Assembly: GCF_009617895.1 (NCBI RefSeq) | Contig: NZ_BLAW01000001.1 | Coordinates: 2,161,001-2,225,000 of the forward strand | Direction: 5' to 3' | Source of the DNA: Prolixibacter sp. SD074 | GTDB taxonomy: Bacteria > Bacteroidota > Bacteroidia > Bacteroidales > Prolixibacteraceae | DNA length: 64,000 nt | Shown here: in pieces, positions 1 through 8,189 of the stretch | How the letters are laid out: every line of letters starts with the position of its first letter | How positions within the stretch are numbered: position 1 is the first letter of the stretch | Translations under genes and position numbers: made by a program | The notes under the pieces: model-generated | Seen by the model: the letters and a program-made list of their open reading frames with translations, nothing else | What the model was told of the DNA's origin: nothing | The model's database searches: none

Positions 1-86
1 TTCATGTGAGAGCGAAGCGGTTCCATTCGTTCTCAAATTTAGAATTAAATTATGGACCATAATTATAAATTTTAAACGTATGAAAA
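1..86 (+). repeat. Inverted repeat, left copy (86 bp)
   Basis: Positions 1-86 match the reverse complement of 16097-16182 with four mismatches (positions 3, 27, 51, 56), about 95% identity. The copy runs off the left edge, so its full length is unknown. Positions 7-16 and 26-35 form a ten-pair hairpin with one G-T wobble. The match ends just after an ATG at 80-82, which aligns with the start codon of the aldo/keto reductase beside the other copy. It could be a duplicated 5' region of a paralogous gene or a mobile intergenic repeat. Confidence 0.85.
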
Positions 87-262
87 TCCCCCTAAAACCT
101 TTAACCCAAAAGTCCATAAGCCCTATAAAAGAAAATCTTCACTATAATCTACTGATAAGTAAACTGCGAAAGCTGAAAATCAATCAACTAATGTTATAAA
201 AAAAAGTGCGGCCCCCCTGTGAAATAATACTCCTAAATTGAACACTCAATTGAATTTTAGCA

Positions 263-270
263 TAGCTTTG
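263..270 (+). promoter_or_regulatory. Candidate -7 promoter element for the kamA operon
   Basis: TAGCTTTG fits the Bacteroidota -7 consensus TAnnTTTG and lies about 105 bp before the kamA start. A possible -33 TTG at 238-240 is 22 bp upstream, slightly long. The rest of 1-374 is AT-rich with no convincing gene. Confidence 0.4.
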
Positions 271-374
271 TTTTTATAATCAAGGTCACTGTCCGGACGA
301 TAACAAATTGAAATTGTGAGCAATGAATAAACGGCAGGCACAAAAATCAACGCTAAAGAAAATTATTTTTATCC

Positions 375-1640
375 ATGAAATCAGAAATGACCACTGCAAG
401 GAGTACTGCTTCTGGTGAGAATGCTCCGGTTGACTCACCGGACGCACCTGTCCCGCTCATGATAGCAGGACAACACCCCGACCAAATGGAAAGAATGAGC
501 ATTGTCCCGGCCTTTCCCTACGACCAATCGGTTACTCAATTTATCAACCAATTTTATCCCACAGCCACCATCCGTGAGTGGAACAACTGGAGCTGGCAAC
601 TAAAGAACAGCATCCGCACCTCGAAACAGTTAACGGATATTTTGGGAAAAACAGAAGGAGAACTCATCTCCTCCCTCCCCGAAAATCATCTGCCGTTTCA
701 GATTACACCTTATTTCGCCAGTTTGCTAAGCAGGCTACCGGGCCGGCATCCGCTTTACCGGACCGTCATTCCTACGACGGAAGAGCTGATTATGAGTCCG
801 GGCGAAGTTGCCGACCCGCTCAACGAGACAGGTGATTCGCCCACGCGATTAATTGTTCACCGCTATCCCGACCGGGTATTGTTCCTGGTTACCGGTTTTT
901 GCTCGGCATATTGTCGTTACTGCACCCGCAGCCACATGGTGGCCAAACGGCATAAAATCCATGCCTCAACCCGGGAATGGGATCGGGGCATCGAATACAT
1001 CTCTCAAAACAAGCAAATACGTGACGTGCTGATTTCCGGAGGCGACCCCCTCACCTTACCGGACTTCCGCCTGGAATATCTGCTGTCAAAACTTCGGGCT
1101 ATTCCGCATGTGGAAATTATCCGAATCGGGACCAAAGTTCCGGTTGTACTCCCCATGCGTATTACCAAGCCGCTTACGAGGATGCTGAAAAAATACCATC
1201 CGCTGATGATGAGCGTTCACTTTGCCCATCCCGACGAACTTTCAGTGGAAACACAGGAAGCCTGCAACCGATTGGCCGATGCCGGCATTCCGCTGGGTAG
1301 CCAAACGGTCTTGCTGAAAGGCATTAACGATGAAGTAGAAACTTTCAAAAAACTCAATCAGGGACTGCTCAAAGTCCGGGTACGCCCTTACTACATTTAT
1401 CAATGTGACCCGGTTCCCGGTTCGCTGCATTTCCGGACCCCGGTAAGCAAAGGATTGGAAATCATCCAGGGACTGCGAGGATACACTTCAGGGTATGCAG
1501 TCCCTCACTTTGTAATCGATGCACCCGGGGGAGGCGGTAAAATTCCGTTGCTCCCCAATTATGTACAGGGAATCGGAAACGGAGAAGTGGCGCTGAGAAA
1601 CTACGAAGGAAATACATACACCTATCCAGACATTAATTAA
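375..1640 (+). CDS. kamA: KamA-family radical SAM aminomutase, predicted lysine 2,3-aminomutase
   Basis: Predicted PLP- and SAM-dependent enzyme that moves the alpha-amino group of lysine to C3, giving beta-lysine. The 421-residue protein has the radical SAM cysteines C176, C180 and C183 (CSAYCRYC), followed by R185, which aligns with the carboxylate-binding Arg134 of the clostridial enzyme. K389 in the GGGGK motif is the PLP lysine. D345 and D382 align with Asp293 and Asp330, which hold the substrate epsilon-amino group. Their conservation favours lysine over glutamate as substrate. The N-terminal 50 residues or so are a poorly conserved extension, and ATG 387 is an alternative start. It leads a tight operon with two ATP-grasp genes and a GNAT gene, so beta-lysine is probably an intermediate. 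EpmB-type activity on elongation factor P is unlikely because no epmA is nearby. Confidence 0.9.
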   Translation: MKSEMTTARSTASGENAPVDSPDAPVPLMIAGQHPDQMERMSIVPAFPYDQSVTQFINQFYPTATIREWNNWSWQLKNSIRTSKQLTDILGKTEGELISSLPENHLPFQITPYFASLLSRLPGRHPLYRTVIPTTEELIMSPGEVADPLNETGDSPTRLIVHRYPDRVLFLVTGFCSAYCRYCTRSHMVAKRHKIHASTREWDRGIEYISQNKQIRDVLISGGDPLTLPDFRLEYLLSKLRAIPHVEIIRIGTKVPVVLPMRITKPLTRMLKKYHPLMMSVHFAHPDELSVETQEACNRLADAGIPLGSQTVLLKGINDEVETFKKLNQGLLKVRVRPYYIYQCDPVPGSLHFRTPVSKGLEIIQGLRGYTSGYAVPHFVIDAPGGGGKIPLLPNYVQGIGNGEVALRNYEGNTYTYPDIN

Positions 1641-1659
1641 CATCCGCTAAAGATCGAAA

Positions 1660-2691
1660 ATGATTACAGTTGGTTTAACCTTCGATTTGAAGGATGATTA
1701 CCGGCGTCTGGGATATTCAGAAGAAGCTATTGCCGAATTCGATACAATCGAAACGATCGAAGCAATCGAGGAGAATCTGCGTGCGTTGGGTTACCATACA
1801 CTTCGCATCGGGAATCTATTCGCTTTGGTACAATTTCTGGCCTCAGGCAAACGGTGTGATATCGTGTTCAATATTGCAGAAGGAATACATGGCATTGCCC
1901 GAGAAGCCCAGATACCGGCACTTCTCGATGCGTACCAAATTCCTCATGTGTTCAGCAATGCCACGGTGATGAACCTGACACTCGACAAAGCGCTGACCAA
2001 AATGGTGATCCGGGAGGCTGGCATCCCAACAGCTCCTTTCGCCGTGATTCGCCATGTAAAAGAACTGGACGAAGTGAATTTGCCTTTCCCGTTGTTTGTC
2101 AAGCCGGTAGCTGAAGGTACCAGCAAAGGCATTGATGGTTACTCATTGATTGATACGCGGGATAAATTACATTCGAGCTGTGCATTTTTGCTAAAGACTT
2201 TCCATCAGCCGGTGTTGCTGGAGACTTTCCTACCGGGAAGAGAATTCACGGTGGGCATTGTCGGTTCGGGCAAGAAAGCGCGTGCACTCGGCGTAATGGA
2301 GATTGTTTTCAATGATGCCTGCCCGGATAAAATCTATTCCTATTCGGTAAAAAAAGATTACGAAAAGTACGTGACCTACCGGTTGGCCAATGACAAACTG
2401 GCAAACGAATGTGCGAAAATGGCCCTTGCCGCCTGGCGCGAAATTGACGGTAAAGATGCCGGACGGGTTGATTTTCGAACCGACCGGAACGGCGTTCCGA
2501 ACTTTGTGGAAGTAAACCCGTTGGCCGGGCTCAATCCAACCTATTCGGATTTGCCTATCCTGGCCCGCCTAAGCAATTATCCTTACCGGAGATTAATAAG
2601 AGAAATCATGCAATCGGCCCTTAACCGGGCCGGTATAAAGGAGGAAGCAAATGATGAATCAGGATACCAGACAAGTCATTATTCTGCATAA
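1660..2691 (+). CDS. ATP-grasp ligase 1, D-Ala-D-Ala ligase-like
   Basis: Cytoplasmic 343-residue ATP-grasp enzyme expected to join a carboxylate to an amine through an acyl phosphate. Ddl-like landmarks are FVKPVAEGTSKGI (nucleotide-binding lysine and loop), PGREFTVG, AGRVDFR and the metal-binding end VEVNPLAGLNP, which replaces the ENTLPGFT-like motif of true Ddl. It starts 19 bp after kamA and overlaps the next ligase by 41 bp. Operon position and divergence from housekeeping Ddl suggest a dedicated amino-acid ligase, possibly using beta-lysine. The exact substrates cannot be read from the sequence. Confidence 0.8.
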   Translation: MITVGLTFDLKDDYRRLGYSEEAIAEFDTIETIEAIEENLRALGYHTLRIGNLFALVQFLASGKRCDIVFNIAEGIHGIAREAQIPALLDAYQIPHVFSNATVMNLTLDKALTKMVIREAGIPTAPFAVIRHVKELDEVNLPFPLFVKPVAEGTSKGIDGYSLIDTRDKLHSSCAFLLKTFHQPVLLETFLPGREFTVGIVGSGKKARALGVMEIVFNDACPDKIYSYSVKKDYEKYVTYRLANDKLANECAKMALAAWREIDGKDAGRVDFRTDRNGVPNFVEVNPLAGLNPTYSDLPILARLSNYPYRRLIREIMQSALNRAGIKEEANDESGYQTSHYSA

Positions 2692-3610
2692 TCCGCTTTC
2701 GCCCAATCCTGCCGAAGATGAGCGGGATGTATTGGATCAGTCCCATTGGGTAAAAGAAGCGCTGAAAGAACTTGGGTACCATTCACAACGGATGGCATTC
2801 AATTTGAATATCCCATGGTTCATCAATGGCATTCGTAAAATCGACCCGGGGTTCATCTTCAACCTGGTGGAAACCGTTGATGGAAGAGGCAAGTTGAGCT
2901 TCATGGTACCCGCAATCCTGGAATCCGGAGATATTCGTTTTTCCGGCTCTGGTTCAACGGCCATGTTTCTTACTACTGATAAAGTAACAGCTAAGAAAAT
3001 TTTACGTGCTGAGCATATTATCACTCCGGATTGGGCAACAACCAGCGGAGCAATCGAACCGACGAAGGAATATATCCTGAAACCAATTTCGGAAGACGGT
3101 TCCGTCGGTATTACCGATGAGCTCATCTACATGGGAAACCAGATTGAACACGTCCCGGATGATTGGTTTGCTGAAGAATTTATCCAGGGAAGAGAGTTCA
3201 ATGTCTCGGTTTTAGCAGGAGCAAGAGGCCCCGAGGTCCTCCCGCCGGCTGAAATGCGGTTCCGGAATTATACAGAAGATCGGCCACGTATTTTAGGCTA
3301 CAAAGCCAAATGGGAAACTGATTCATTCGAATATAAAAACACGGTCCGATCTTTCGCTTTCGAAGCGAAAGAGGCTTCGTTGCTGGCCGGACTGAAACGC
3401 ATCAGTGCGCAGTGCTGGTCCGCTTTCGGGCTAAAAGGTTATGCGCGGGTTGATTTTCGGATTTCGAATGAAGGAATTCCTTATGTCATTGAAATCAATG
3501 CCAACCCATGTATCTCGCCAAACAGTGGTTTTATCGCTGCCTGTGAGCAGGCCGGACTTGGAAATACCGAAGTAATTAAACGAATTATAGATGATATTAA
3601 CCGCAAATAA
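2651..3610 (+). CDS. ATP-grasp ligase 2, D-Ala-D-Ala ligase-like
   Basis: Second ATP-grasp enzyme, 319 residues, clearly different from its neighbour. Landmarks are YILKPISEDGSVGIT, FIQGREFNVSVLAG, GYARVDFR and the metal-binding segment EINANPCISPNSGF. Two adjacent ATGs (2651, 2654) lie inside the end of ligase 1, giving a 41-bp overlap and probable translational coupling. With two ligases in one operon the product could be a tripeptide, or the enzymes could act on different amino acids. A D-Ala-D-Ala ligase role is unlikely because both copies sit with aminomutase and acetyltransferase genes rather than wall genes. Confidence 0.8.
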   Translation: MMNQDTRQVIILHNPLSPNPAEDERDVLDQSHWVKEALKELGYHSQRMAFNLNIPWFINGIRKIDPGFIFNLVETVDGRGKLSFMVPAILESGDIRFSGSGSTAMFLTTDKVTAKKILRAEHIITPDWATTSGAIEPTKEYILKPISEDGSVGITDELIYMGNQIEHVPDDWFAEEFIQGREFNVSVLAGARGPEVLPPAEMRFRNYTEDRPRILGYKAKWETDSFEYKNTVRSFAFEAKEASLLAGLKRISAQCWSAFGLKGYARVDFRISNEGIPYVIEINANPCISPNSGFIAACEQAGLGNTEVIKRIIDDINRK

Positions 3611-4088
3611 GACAATTGCCTTCCGGCAGGAGGTCCGCCCTTCGGATTACGATGCTGTGAAACGTATCCTTGCGTCAACGGGCTTTTTCCGTCCCGATGA
3701 GGTGGACGTGGCGCTGGAACTCATTCAGGAATATCTTACGCGTGGTGACGAAAGTGGTTATCATTTTTTCTTCGTGGATGTCGATGGTGAGACCGTGGGG
3801 TATACTTGCTATGGCGAAATCCCGTGTACAATAAAAAATTATGATCTATACTGGATTGCTGTCGATTCGCTCCATCGTCGAGGCGGACTGGGAAGACAAT
3901 TGCTGCACAAAACCGAAGATGCCATCCGGACATCCGGAGGGCGTTTTATCTACATCGAAACATCGGGACGGGCACTATACCAACCCACGGTAGAATTTTA
4001 TCTCCGCATGGGTTATGAGCTGGTGGCCGGGCTCAAAGATTATTACGATGTGGACGACAGCAAACTGATTTTCACCAAACAATTATAA
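3591..4088 (+). CDS. GNAT-family N-acetyltransferase
   Basis: 165-residue acetyl-CoA-dependent N-acetyltransferase. The acetyl-CoA pyrophosphate loop is visible as RRGGLGRQLL near residue 100, followed by FIYIETSG and the typical C-terminal FYLRMGYE strand-helix. The ATG at 3591 lies 20 bp inside ligase 2, so the last three genes are translationally coupled. Known analogues are AblB, which acetylates beta-lysine to an osmolyte, and the GNAT domain of N-acetylglutaminylglutamine synthases. By analogy this enzyme may cap the amino group of the operon's product. It is much shorter than AblB and is not its orthologue. Confidence 0.85.
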   Translation: MILTANKTIAFRQEVRPSDYDAVKRILASTGFFRPDEVDVALELIQEYLTRGDESGYHFFFVDVDGETVGYTCYGEIPCTIKNYDLYWIAVDSLHRRGGLGRQLLHKTEDAIRTSGGRFIYIETSGRALYQPTVEFYLRMGYELVAGLKDYYDVDDSKLIFTKQL

Positions 4089-4129
4089 AGCTGTGAAGCC
4101 GGGAACTTCCAATTAGATATCGTGTGTTA

Positions 4130-4968
4130 TCATTCCAATGAAAAGGGACGGTCCTCCGGGGCTATTCCCCATTTTTTGTTAGCCTTATCTCCCAGTTTCA
4201 TTTCCAGCACGCCACCTTTTTAGATGGAATCACCTTTCCAAACACCGAAATCAGTAATCTTTTCAGGAAACTTTATAACAAACCAACCGTTAAAACCAGC
4301 CGGCTCTCCCAATCCCTGGTAAATTCGGTGAACCGGATTGTAACACCTAATTTCATTCCTGGCAGTATCCACTTCTACAAAGCCTTGTCCTTCGTCGGAG
4401 TTGGGATTGATAAGAATGTACTTTGCCGAGTCCGTCATCCAGGTAAAACGCAACACCGAAGAATGATTCTCGGCTGTCACTTCCGCATTGATTTTATAAT
4501 CGTCCAGAAATACCTGGTAGTAATTTGCTTTGGCTATTTCACGTTCGTGCGAAAAAGAGGAGGCTCTTTGCCCTGCATCCGGAATGATTTTCCCCGATAA
4601 GGGCATAATGGCCATGCTGCCATAATCCTGTGTACACGAGCCACTCATCCAGTGGGTACCCCGGAATCCCTGTATCTTTGTATCAGCATAATAATACGGA
4701 GCCAGACAATGTGCTTCTGAAATGCGTGTCTGTGGAGTCCACTGCGTCATCCCGAAAGGAAATCCAACACCGGGAATCACTTGTGCGTGACTCGAATTTC
4801 CGCCACCAAATTTTTTTGCCGATGGAGTCGTTGCGTCTCCTGTTCCGATTAATGGATTGACAAAGGCGGTCAGATTGCCATGTTCTTCCTCAACGGCATC
4901 ATGCGAAGGAGGATGGCAAGCGGTAAGCAAAAAAATGGCAGGTACACCAGTACACGAGTAAGAATCAT
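4130..4968 (-). pseudogene. Decayed GH92 alpha-mannosidase lipoprotein
   Basis: Remnant of an exo-alpha-mannosidase of glycoside hydrolase family 92, normally about 750 residues. Three lesions are visible. First, ATG 4968 opens a lipoprotein signal, but a run of seven A on the plus strand (4929-4935) is one base short; an eighth would join it in frame to FLLTAC. Second, the N-terminal domain (NPLIGTGD, HFSGSG-like WMSGSCTQDYG, GFNGWFVIKF) stops after about 230 residues and the catalytic middle is missing. Third, a TAA at 4220-4222 is followed in frame by 29 codons of the family's C-terminal end (KGGVLEM, NKKWG) up to TGA 4130-4132. It is therefore an internal deletion plus a nonsense and a frameshift. 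Confidence 0.85.
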
Positions 4969-5147
4969 GGCTTTTCAGAAATAGGATTAGAGAATCAATG
5001 TCGAGCACTTTCAGCGACTGAATATAGCAAATTTCGCCTGAAACACCTTTATTTCCTGATAGTTTACATACCCATCTTTCTTAAAATTTCGTTAAGTTTT
5101 CCCGAAAGGCAAAGCAAATAAAGAAATTTAAGTTGGTTCCCTGACAG

Positions 5148-5726
5148 TTACAACTCCTTAAAATGTGTATCCTTGGCCTCCTGTCCCTGGTATGTTTTCG
5201 GTTTACTACTTAATTTCCACGCCATGTATAACTCAGACGCACCGTAAACCAACATTAACACGCCAATGAATATAAGAATGGTTTCGGCGCTGCTAAAGGG
5301 ATTTGTCAACATGACGGCCCCGGCAATGATCATCAATATCGAAATGATGAAATAAATCCACGACCAACCATAATCGTGCCGCACATTTAGGGCGCCCATT
5401 AATTGAAAAATACCGATAAAGAGGAATCCCAATCCAAGTACGATGACGAATATTTTTACCATCGTTGCCGGAAGGGCCACAAACAGAATTCCGATAATCA
5501 GGTTGAAAACAGCCTGCGTCATGAGCATATTGCGCCCCGAAGGACTCTTGCTTCGCAGAGCAAATAACAGCGACACCAATCCTCCCAACAGGATAAGTAT
5601 TCCGATATAAATAACAATACTCTGCAAGGTAATATTGGGAACAAACACAGCCAATCCCCCGATAAGCAGCGCGATAATCCCACGGATAAGTGCACTTCGA
5701 TAACTGGTAAACATACGATTCTGCAT
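5148..5726 (-). CDS. HdeD/DUF308-type multi-pass membrane protein
   Basis: 192-residue inner-membrane protein with six hydrophobic helices arranged as three pairs, spaced by short basic loops, and a hydrophilic C-terminus. This matches the HdeD/DUF308 family, named after an E. coli acid-resistance protein whose biochemical role is unclear. It stands alone between the GH92 remnant and the divergently read glycosylasparaginase. No partner gene suggests a more precise role. Confidence 0.75.
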   Translation of the reverse strand: MQNRMFTSYRSALIRGIIALLIGGLAVFVPNITLQSIVIYIGILILLGGLVSLLFALRSKSPSGRNMLMTQAVFNLIIGILFVALPATMVKIFVIVLGLGFLFIGIFQLMGALNVRHDYGWSWIYFIISILMIIAGAVMLTNPFSSAETILIFIGVLMLVYGASELYMAWKLSSKPKTYQGQEAKDTHFKEL

Positions 5727-5906
5727 TTTGAAATGATTTGGTTACGTTTTAATCTTTCGCTTCTAAAAAATACCAATTTCTTTTGACTAAGCCTAATACA
5801 TCATCAGTAATTGACATATTAATTACATAAATCCTTTTAAAAATTAATACACTTTAGAAAAATTCTATATAGGTTGCGTTTCGAGTATAAAAATGAATGT
5901 CGACTT

Positions 5907-6893
5907 ATGATCTCACGAAGAAAGTTTTTAGCCGGCTCAGTTGCCGCAACGTCCGGATTACTTCTCAACCAGAGAATTTCCGCTGCAGCGGGACAAGCAA
6001 CAGCGTCAACTCCATTAAAAGGAAAACCCATCATCATTTCAACATGGGGACACGGATTGGCGGCCAATGAAGTGGCAGCCAAAATCCTGGTAAAAGGAGG
6101 CCGTTCGCTGGATGCAGTAGAAGCAGGCGTACGTGTTCCTGAAGCCGATCCAAACATCATGACGGTTGGGTTAGGCGGCTATCCTGATCGCGACGGCTAT
6201 GTCACGCTGGACGCCTGCATCATGGACGAAAAAGGAAATGCCGGCTCGGTTACGTTTTTGCAAGACATTGCTCATCCGGTTTCGGTAGCCCGGAAAGTGA
6301 TGGAGGATACGCCGCATGTAATGCTTTCAGGCGAAGGCGCGCTTCAGTTTGCACTGGAAAAAGGTTTTAAAAAGCAAAATTTACTGACAGATAAAGCCCG
6401 TGAGGCCTGGGACGAGTGGAAAAAGAAATCGAAATACGAGCCGGTGATCAACATCGAAAACCATGATACGATTTCCATGTTGGCTATTGATGCCAATGGC
6501 GACCTATCCGGGGCCTGCACCACCAGTGGGGCCGCGTTTAAAATGCATGGCCGCGTAGGCGATTCGCCAATCATCGGGGCCGGATTGTTCTGCGATAACG
6601 AAATAGGTGGGGCCGCTTCAACCGGTATGGGTGAGCTGGTGATGAAAACCGTCGGTAGTTTCCTGGTCGTGGAACTGATGCGAAACGGGAGCAGCCCGCA
6701 ACAGGCCTGTGAGGAGGCTGTCCACCGGATTGCTGAGAAAATTCCGGGTTACGAGAAATTTCAAATCGGGTACATCGCCATTAACAAGGCAGGAGAAACG
6801 GGCGCTTACTGCATTCATCCCGGATTTAACTATGCGCTGTGGAAAGATGGTCAAAATACCCTGACTGACGCAACCAGCCTTTTGAAGAAATAA
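5907..6893 (+). CDS. Tat-exported N4-(beta-N-acetylglucosaminyl)-L-asparaginase
   Basis: N-terminal-nucleophile hydrolase that cleaves the GlcNAc-Asn bond of glycoasparagines in the periplasm. ATG 5907 is preferred over an upstream in-frame start because it gives a proper Tat signal (SRRKFLAGS, then a hydrophobic stretch ending ISAAAG). The autoproteolysis site is HDT, placing the nucleophile at T188. The following GDLSGACTTSG and KMHGRVGDSPIIGAG match the Elizabethkingia (Flavobacterium) glycosylasparaginase closely. 328 residues is normal length. The neighbouring GH92 remnant would have trimmed N-glycan mannose, so this locus probably once served N-glycan breakdown. Confidence 0.9.
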   Translation: MISRRKFLAGSVAATSGLLLNQRISAAAGQATASTPLKGKPIIISTWGHGLAANEVAAKILVKGGRSLDAVEAGVRVPEADPNIMTVGLGGYPDRDGYVTLDACIMDEKGNAGSVTFLQDIAHPVSVARKVMEDTPHVMLSGEGALQFALEKGFKKQNLLTDKAREAWDEWKKKSKYEPVINIENHDTISMLAIDANGDLSGACTTSGAAFKMHGRVGDSPIIGAGLFCDNEIGGAASTGMGELVMKTVGSFLVVELMRNGSSPQQACEEAVHRIAEKIPGYEKFQIGYIAINKAGETGAYCIHPGFNYALWKDGQNTLTDATSLLKK

Positions 6894-7360
6894 CAAACGT
6901 AGGTCTTAGGATGAAACGCCTCAACCGGACACATAATACGGTTTTTTTCTACCCTATTAACCTTTGATTTGTTTCCTGAATAAGCCTGGTTGACAAAGAG
7001 CAAAATCACACCTAAGCCTGCCACGCACCAAACCGCCTTTCGAACGCTAATCATTCCAATTATTCTCACGTTTTTCTGCATCTTTTTTCACATTCACTCA
7101 AATTTACATCAGGATTTTATTGAAACGGAAACTTTTAAAAACTTTAATTACAAGAATATTTACTTCTTTAATTTTAATAAGAAGTGTTACTTAATTCCTC
7201 CCCTGCAGTGAAGGAAAAAAACCATGTTTTTTCGTAACTTATTGGTTACGTTCTTTAAATCTCTCAATCAATTCATAATTAATGTTATTAATCCATACAA
7301 TGGCATATCATTTGGTATACCAATAAGCGTGAACACGATGACCTCAAACGACAGAATATC
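6894..7360. other. Intergenic region, 467 bp
   Basis: AT-rich, with no convincing gene. It holds a short inverted repeat CGTAAC-6-GTTACG at 7233-7250 and a 12-bp palindrome TTGGTATACCAA about 50 bp before the DUF4251 start, either of which could be an operator. A minus-strand reading frame with a signal-peptide-like start (6851-7081) overlaps the asparaginase end and may be debris. Confidence 0.4.
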
Positions 7361-7879
7361 ATGAAAGGAAAAGTATTTTCATTATTGATGATTTTAGCGT
7401 TGTTGCCGGGAGTTTTGGTATATGGCGCAGAAAATCCTTTGAAGCAGGACAAAAAACAAAAACAGAAAGAGCAAACAGAGAAACTGGTGAATTCAAAAAA
7501 ATTTCAGTTTGTTGCGCGTCAGGCGATGCCGATGGGCGGACAAACCATGGATTTGACCACCAATCCCAATTTTGTCAAATTTCATCCCGATCGGATTGAA
7601 GCCAATATGCCGTTCTTTGGCCGTGCATATAATATCCCTTACGGCGGAAGCGGGGGCATTAAGTTTGATAATAAACCAGGTACATATACCATTACACCTG
7701 AAAAAAAAGACAAGGGATATCTGATACGTGCAACGGTAAAAAATACAACCGATAGTTATTCCATGACACTTTCGGTAGGCAACAGCGGTTACGGAACGCT
7801 TACTATCAATAGCAACAACCGCAATTCAATCAGTTATTACGGGCAAATCAGTGCCCTGGGAAATAAGGAGAGCGAGTAG
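7361..7879 (+). CDS. DUF4251 secreted protein
   Basis: 172-residue exported protein of unknown function. Residues 1-23 form a signal peptide (MKGKVFSLLMILALLPGVLVYG), then a lysine/glutamine-rich linker, then a beta-rich domain with the family-like segments FVARQAMPMGG, LTTNPNFVKF, RIEANMPFFGRAY and YGGSGGIKF. DUF4251 is found almost only in Bacteroidota. It appears monocistronic. Confidence 0.85.
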   Translation: MKGKVFSLLMILALLPGVLVYGAENPLKQDKKQKQKEQTEKLVNSKKFQFVARQAMPMGGQTMDLTTNPNFVKFHPDRIEANMPFFGRAYNIPYGGSGGIKFDNKPGTYTITPEKKDKGYLIRATVKNTTDSYSMTLSVGNSGYGTLTINSNNRNSISYYGQISALGNKESE

Positions 7880-7966
7880 CCCCTGAAACAGGCAACCTAA
7901 TGGGCCGCGAAGAAATACCCCTTCTTTGCAGCCCATTTTGCATGTCCTTTTGCCGATGAAAGAAGC

Positions 7967-7996
7967 TTGCAGAAAGGTAAATCTTTCCTAACTTTG
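7967..7996 (+). promoter_or_regulatory. Bacteroidota-type promoter for queCDEF
   Basis: TTGC at 7967-7970 (-33) and TAACTTTG at 7989-7996 (-7, exact TAnnTTTG) are separated by 18 bp. This predicts a transcript start near 8003 and a leader of roughly 185 nt before queC. No preQ1 riboswitch could be recognised by eye in that leader. Confidence 0.6.
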
Positions 7997-8189
7997 CCCC
8001 GTCGAATATATCAACAGACAGTTCGAAACCATCCTGTCTATAAACAAAACTACGGGCCCATCGAGAGAGAATATTTTCCCTCCCTCTTCGAACTGTATGT
8101 CCGGATGTTATCTCGTAAGTTTATTGCTTTTTCAGGAATAAGGTTTCCCACTTCTGATGATTTTGAAAAAATCTTATTGGTATCAGAAT

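Noticed and set aside
80-199. 39-codon open frame beginning in the left inverted repeat
   Set aside because: It aligns with the aldo/keto reductase start only for the first two or three codons; the rest has low-complexity lysine/leucine content and no recognisable motif.
1660-3610. Housekeeping D-alanine-D-alanine ligases
   Set aside because: Two divergent copies coupled to an aminomutase and an acetyltransferase, with altered metal-binding motifs, do not fit a cell-wall role.
6851-7081. Minus-strand frame with a signal-peptide-like start (VAGLGVILLFVNQAYS)
   Set aside because: It overlaps the glycosylasparaginase end and continues as unstructured sequence. At most debris of an exported protein.
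7997-8189. preQ1 riboswitch
   Set aside because: No preQ1-I or -II consensus could be recognised by eye; not called without a covariance search.
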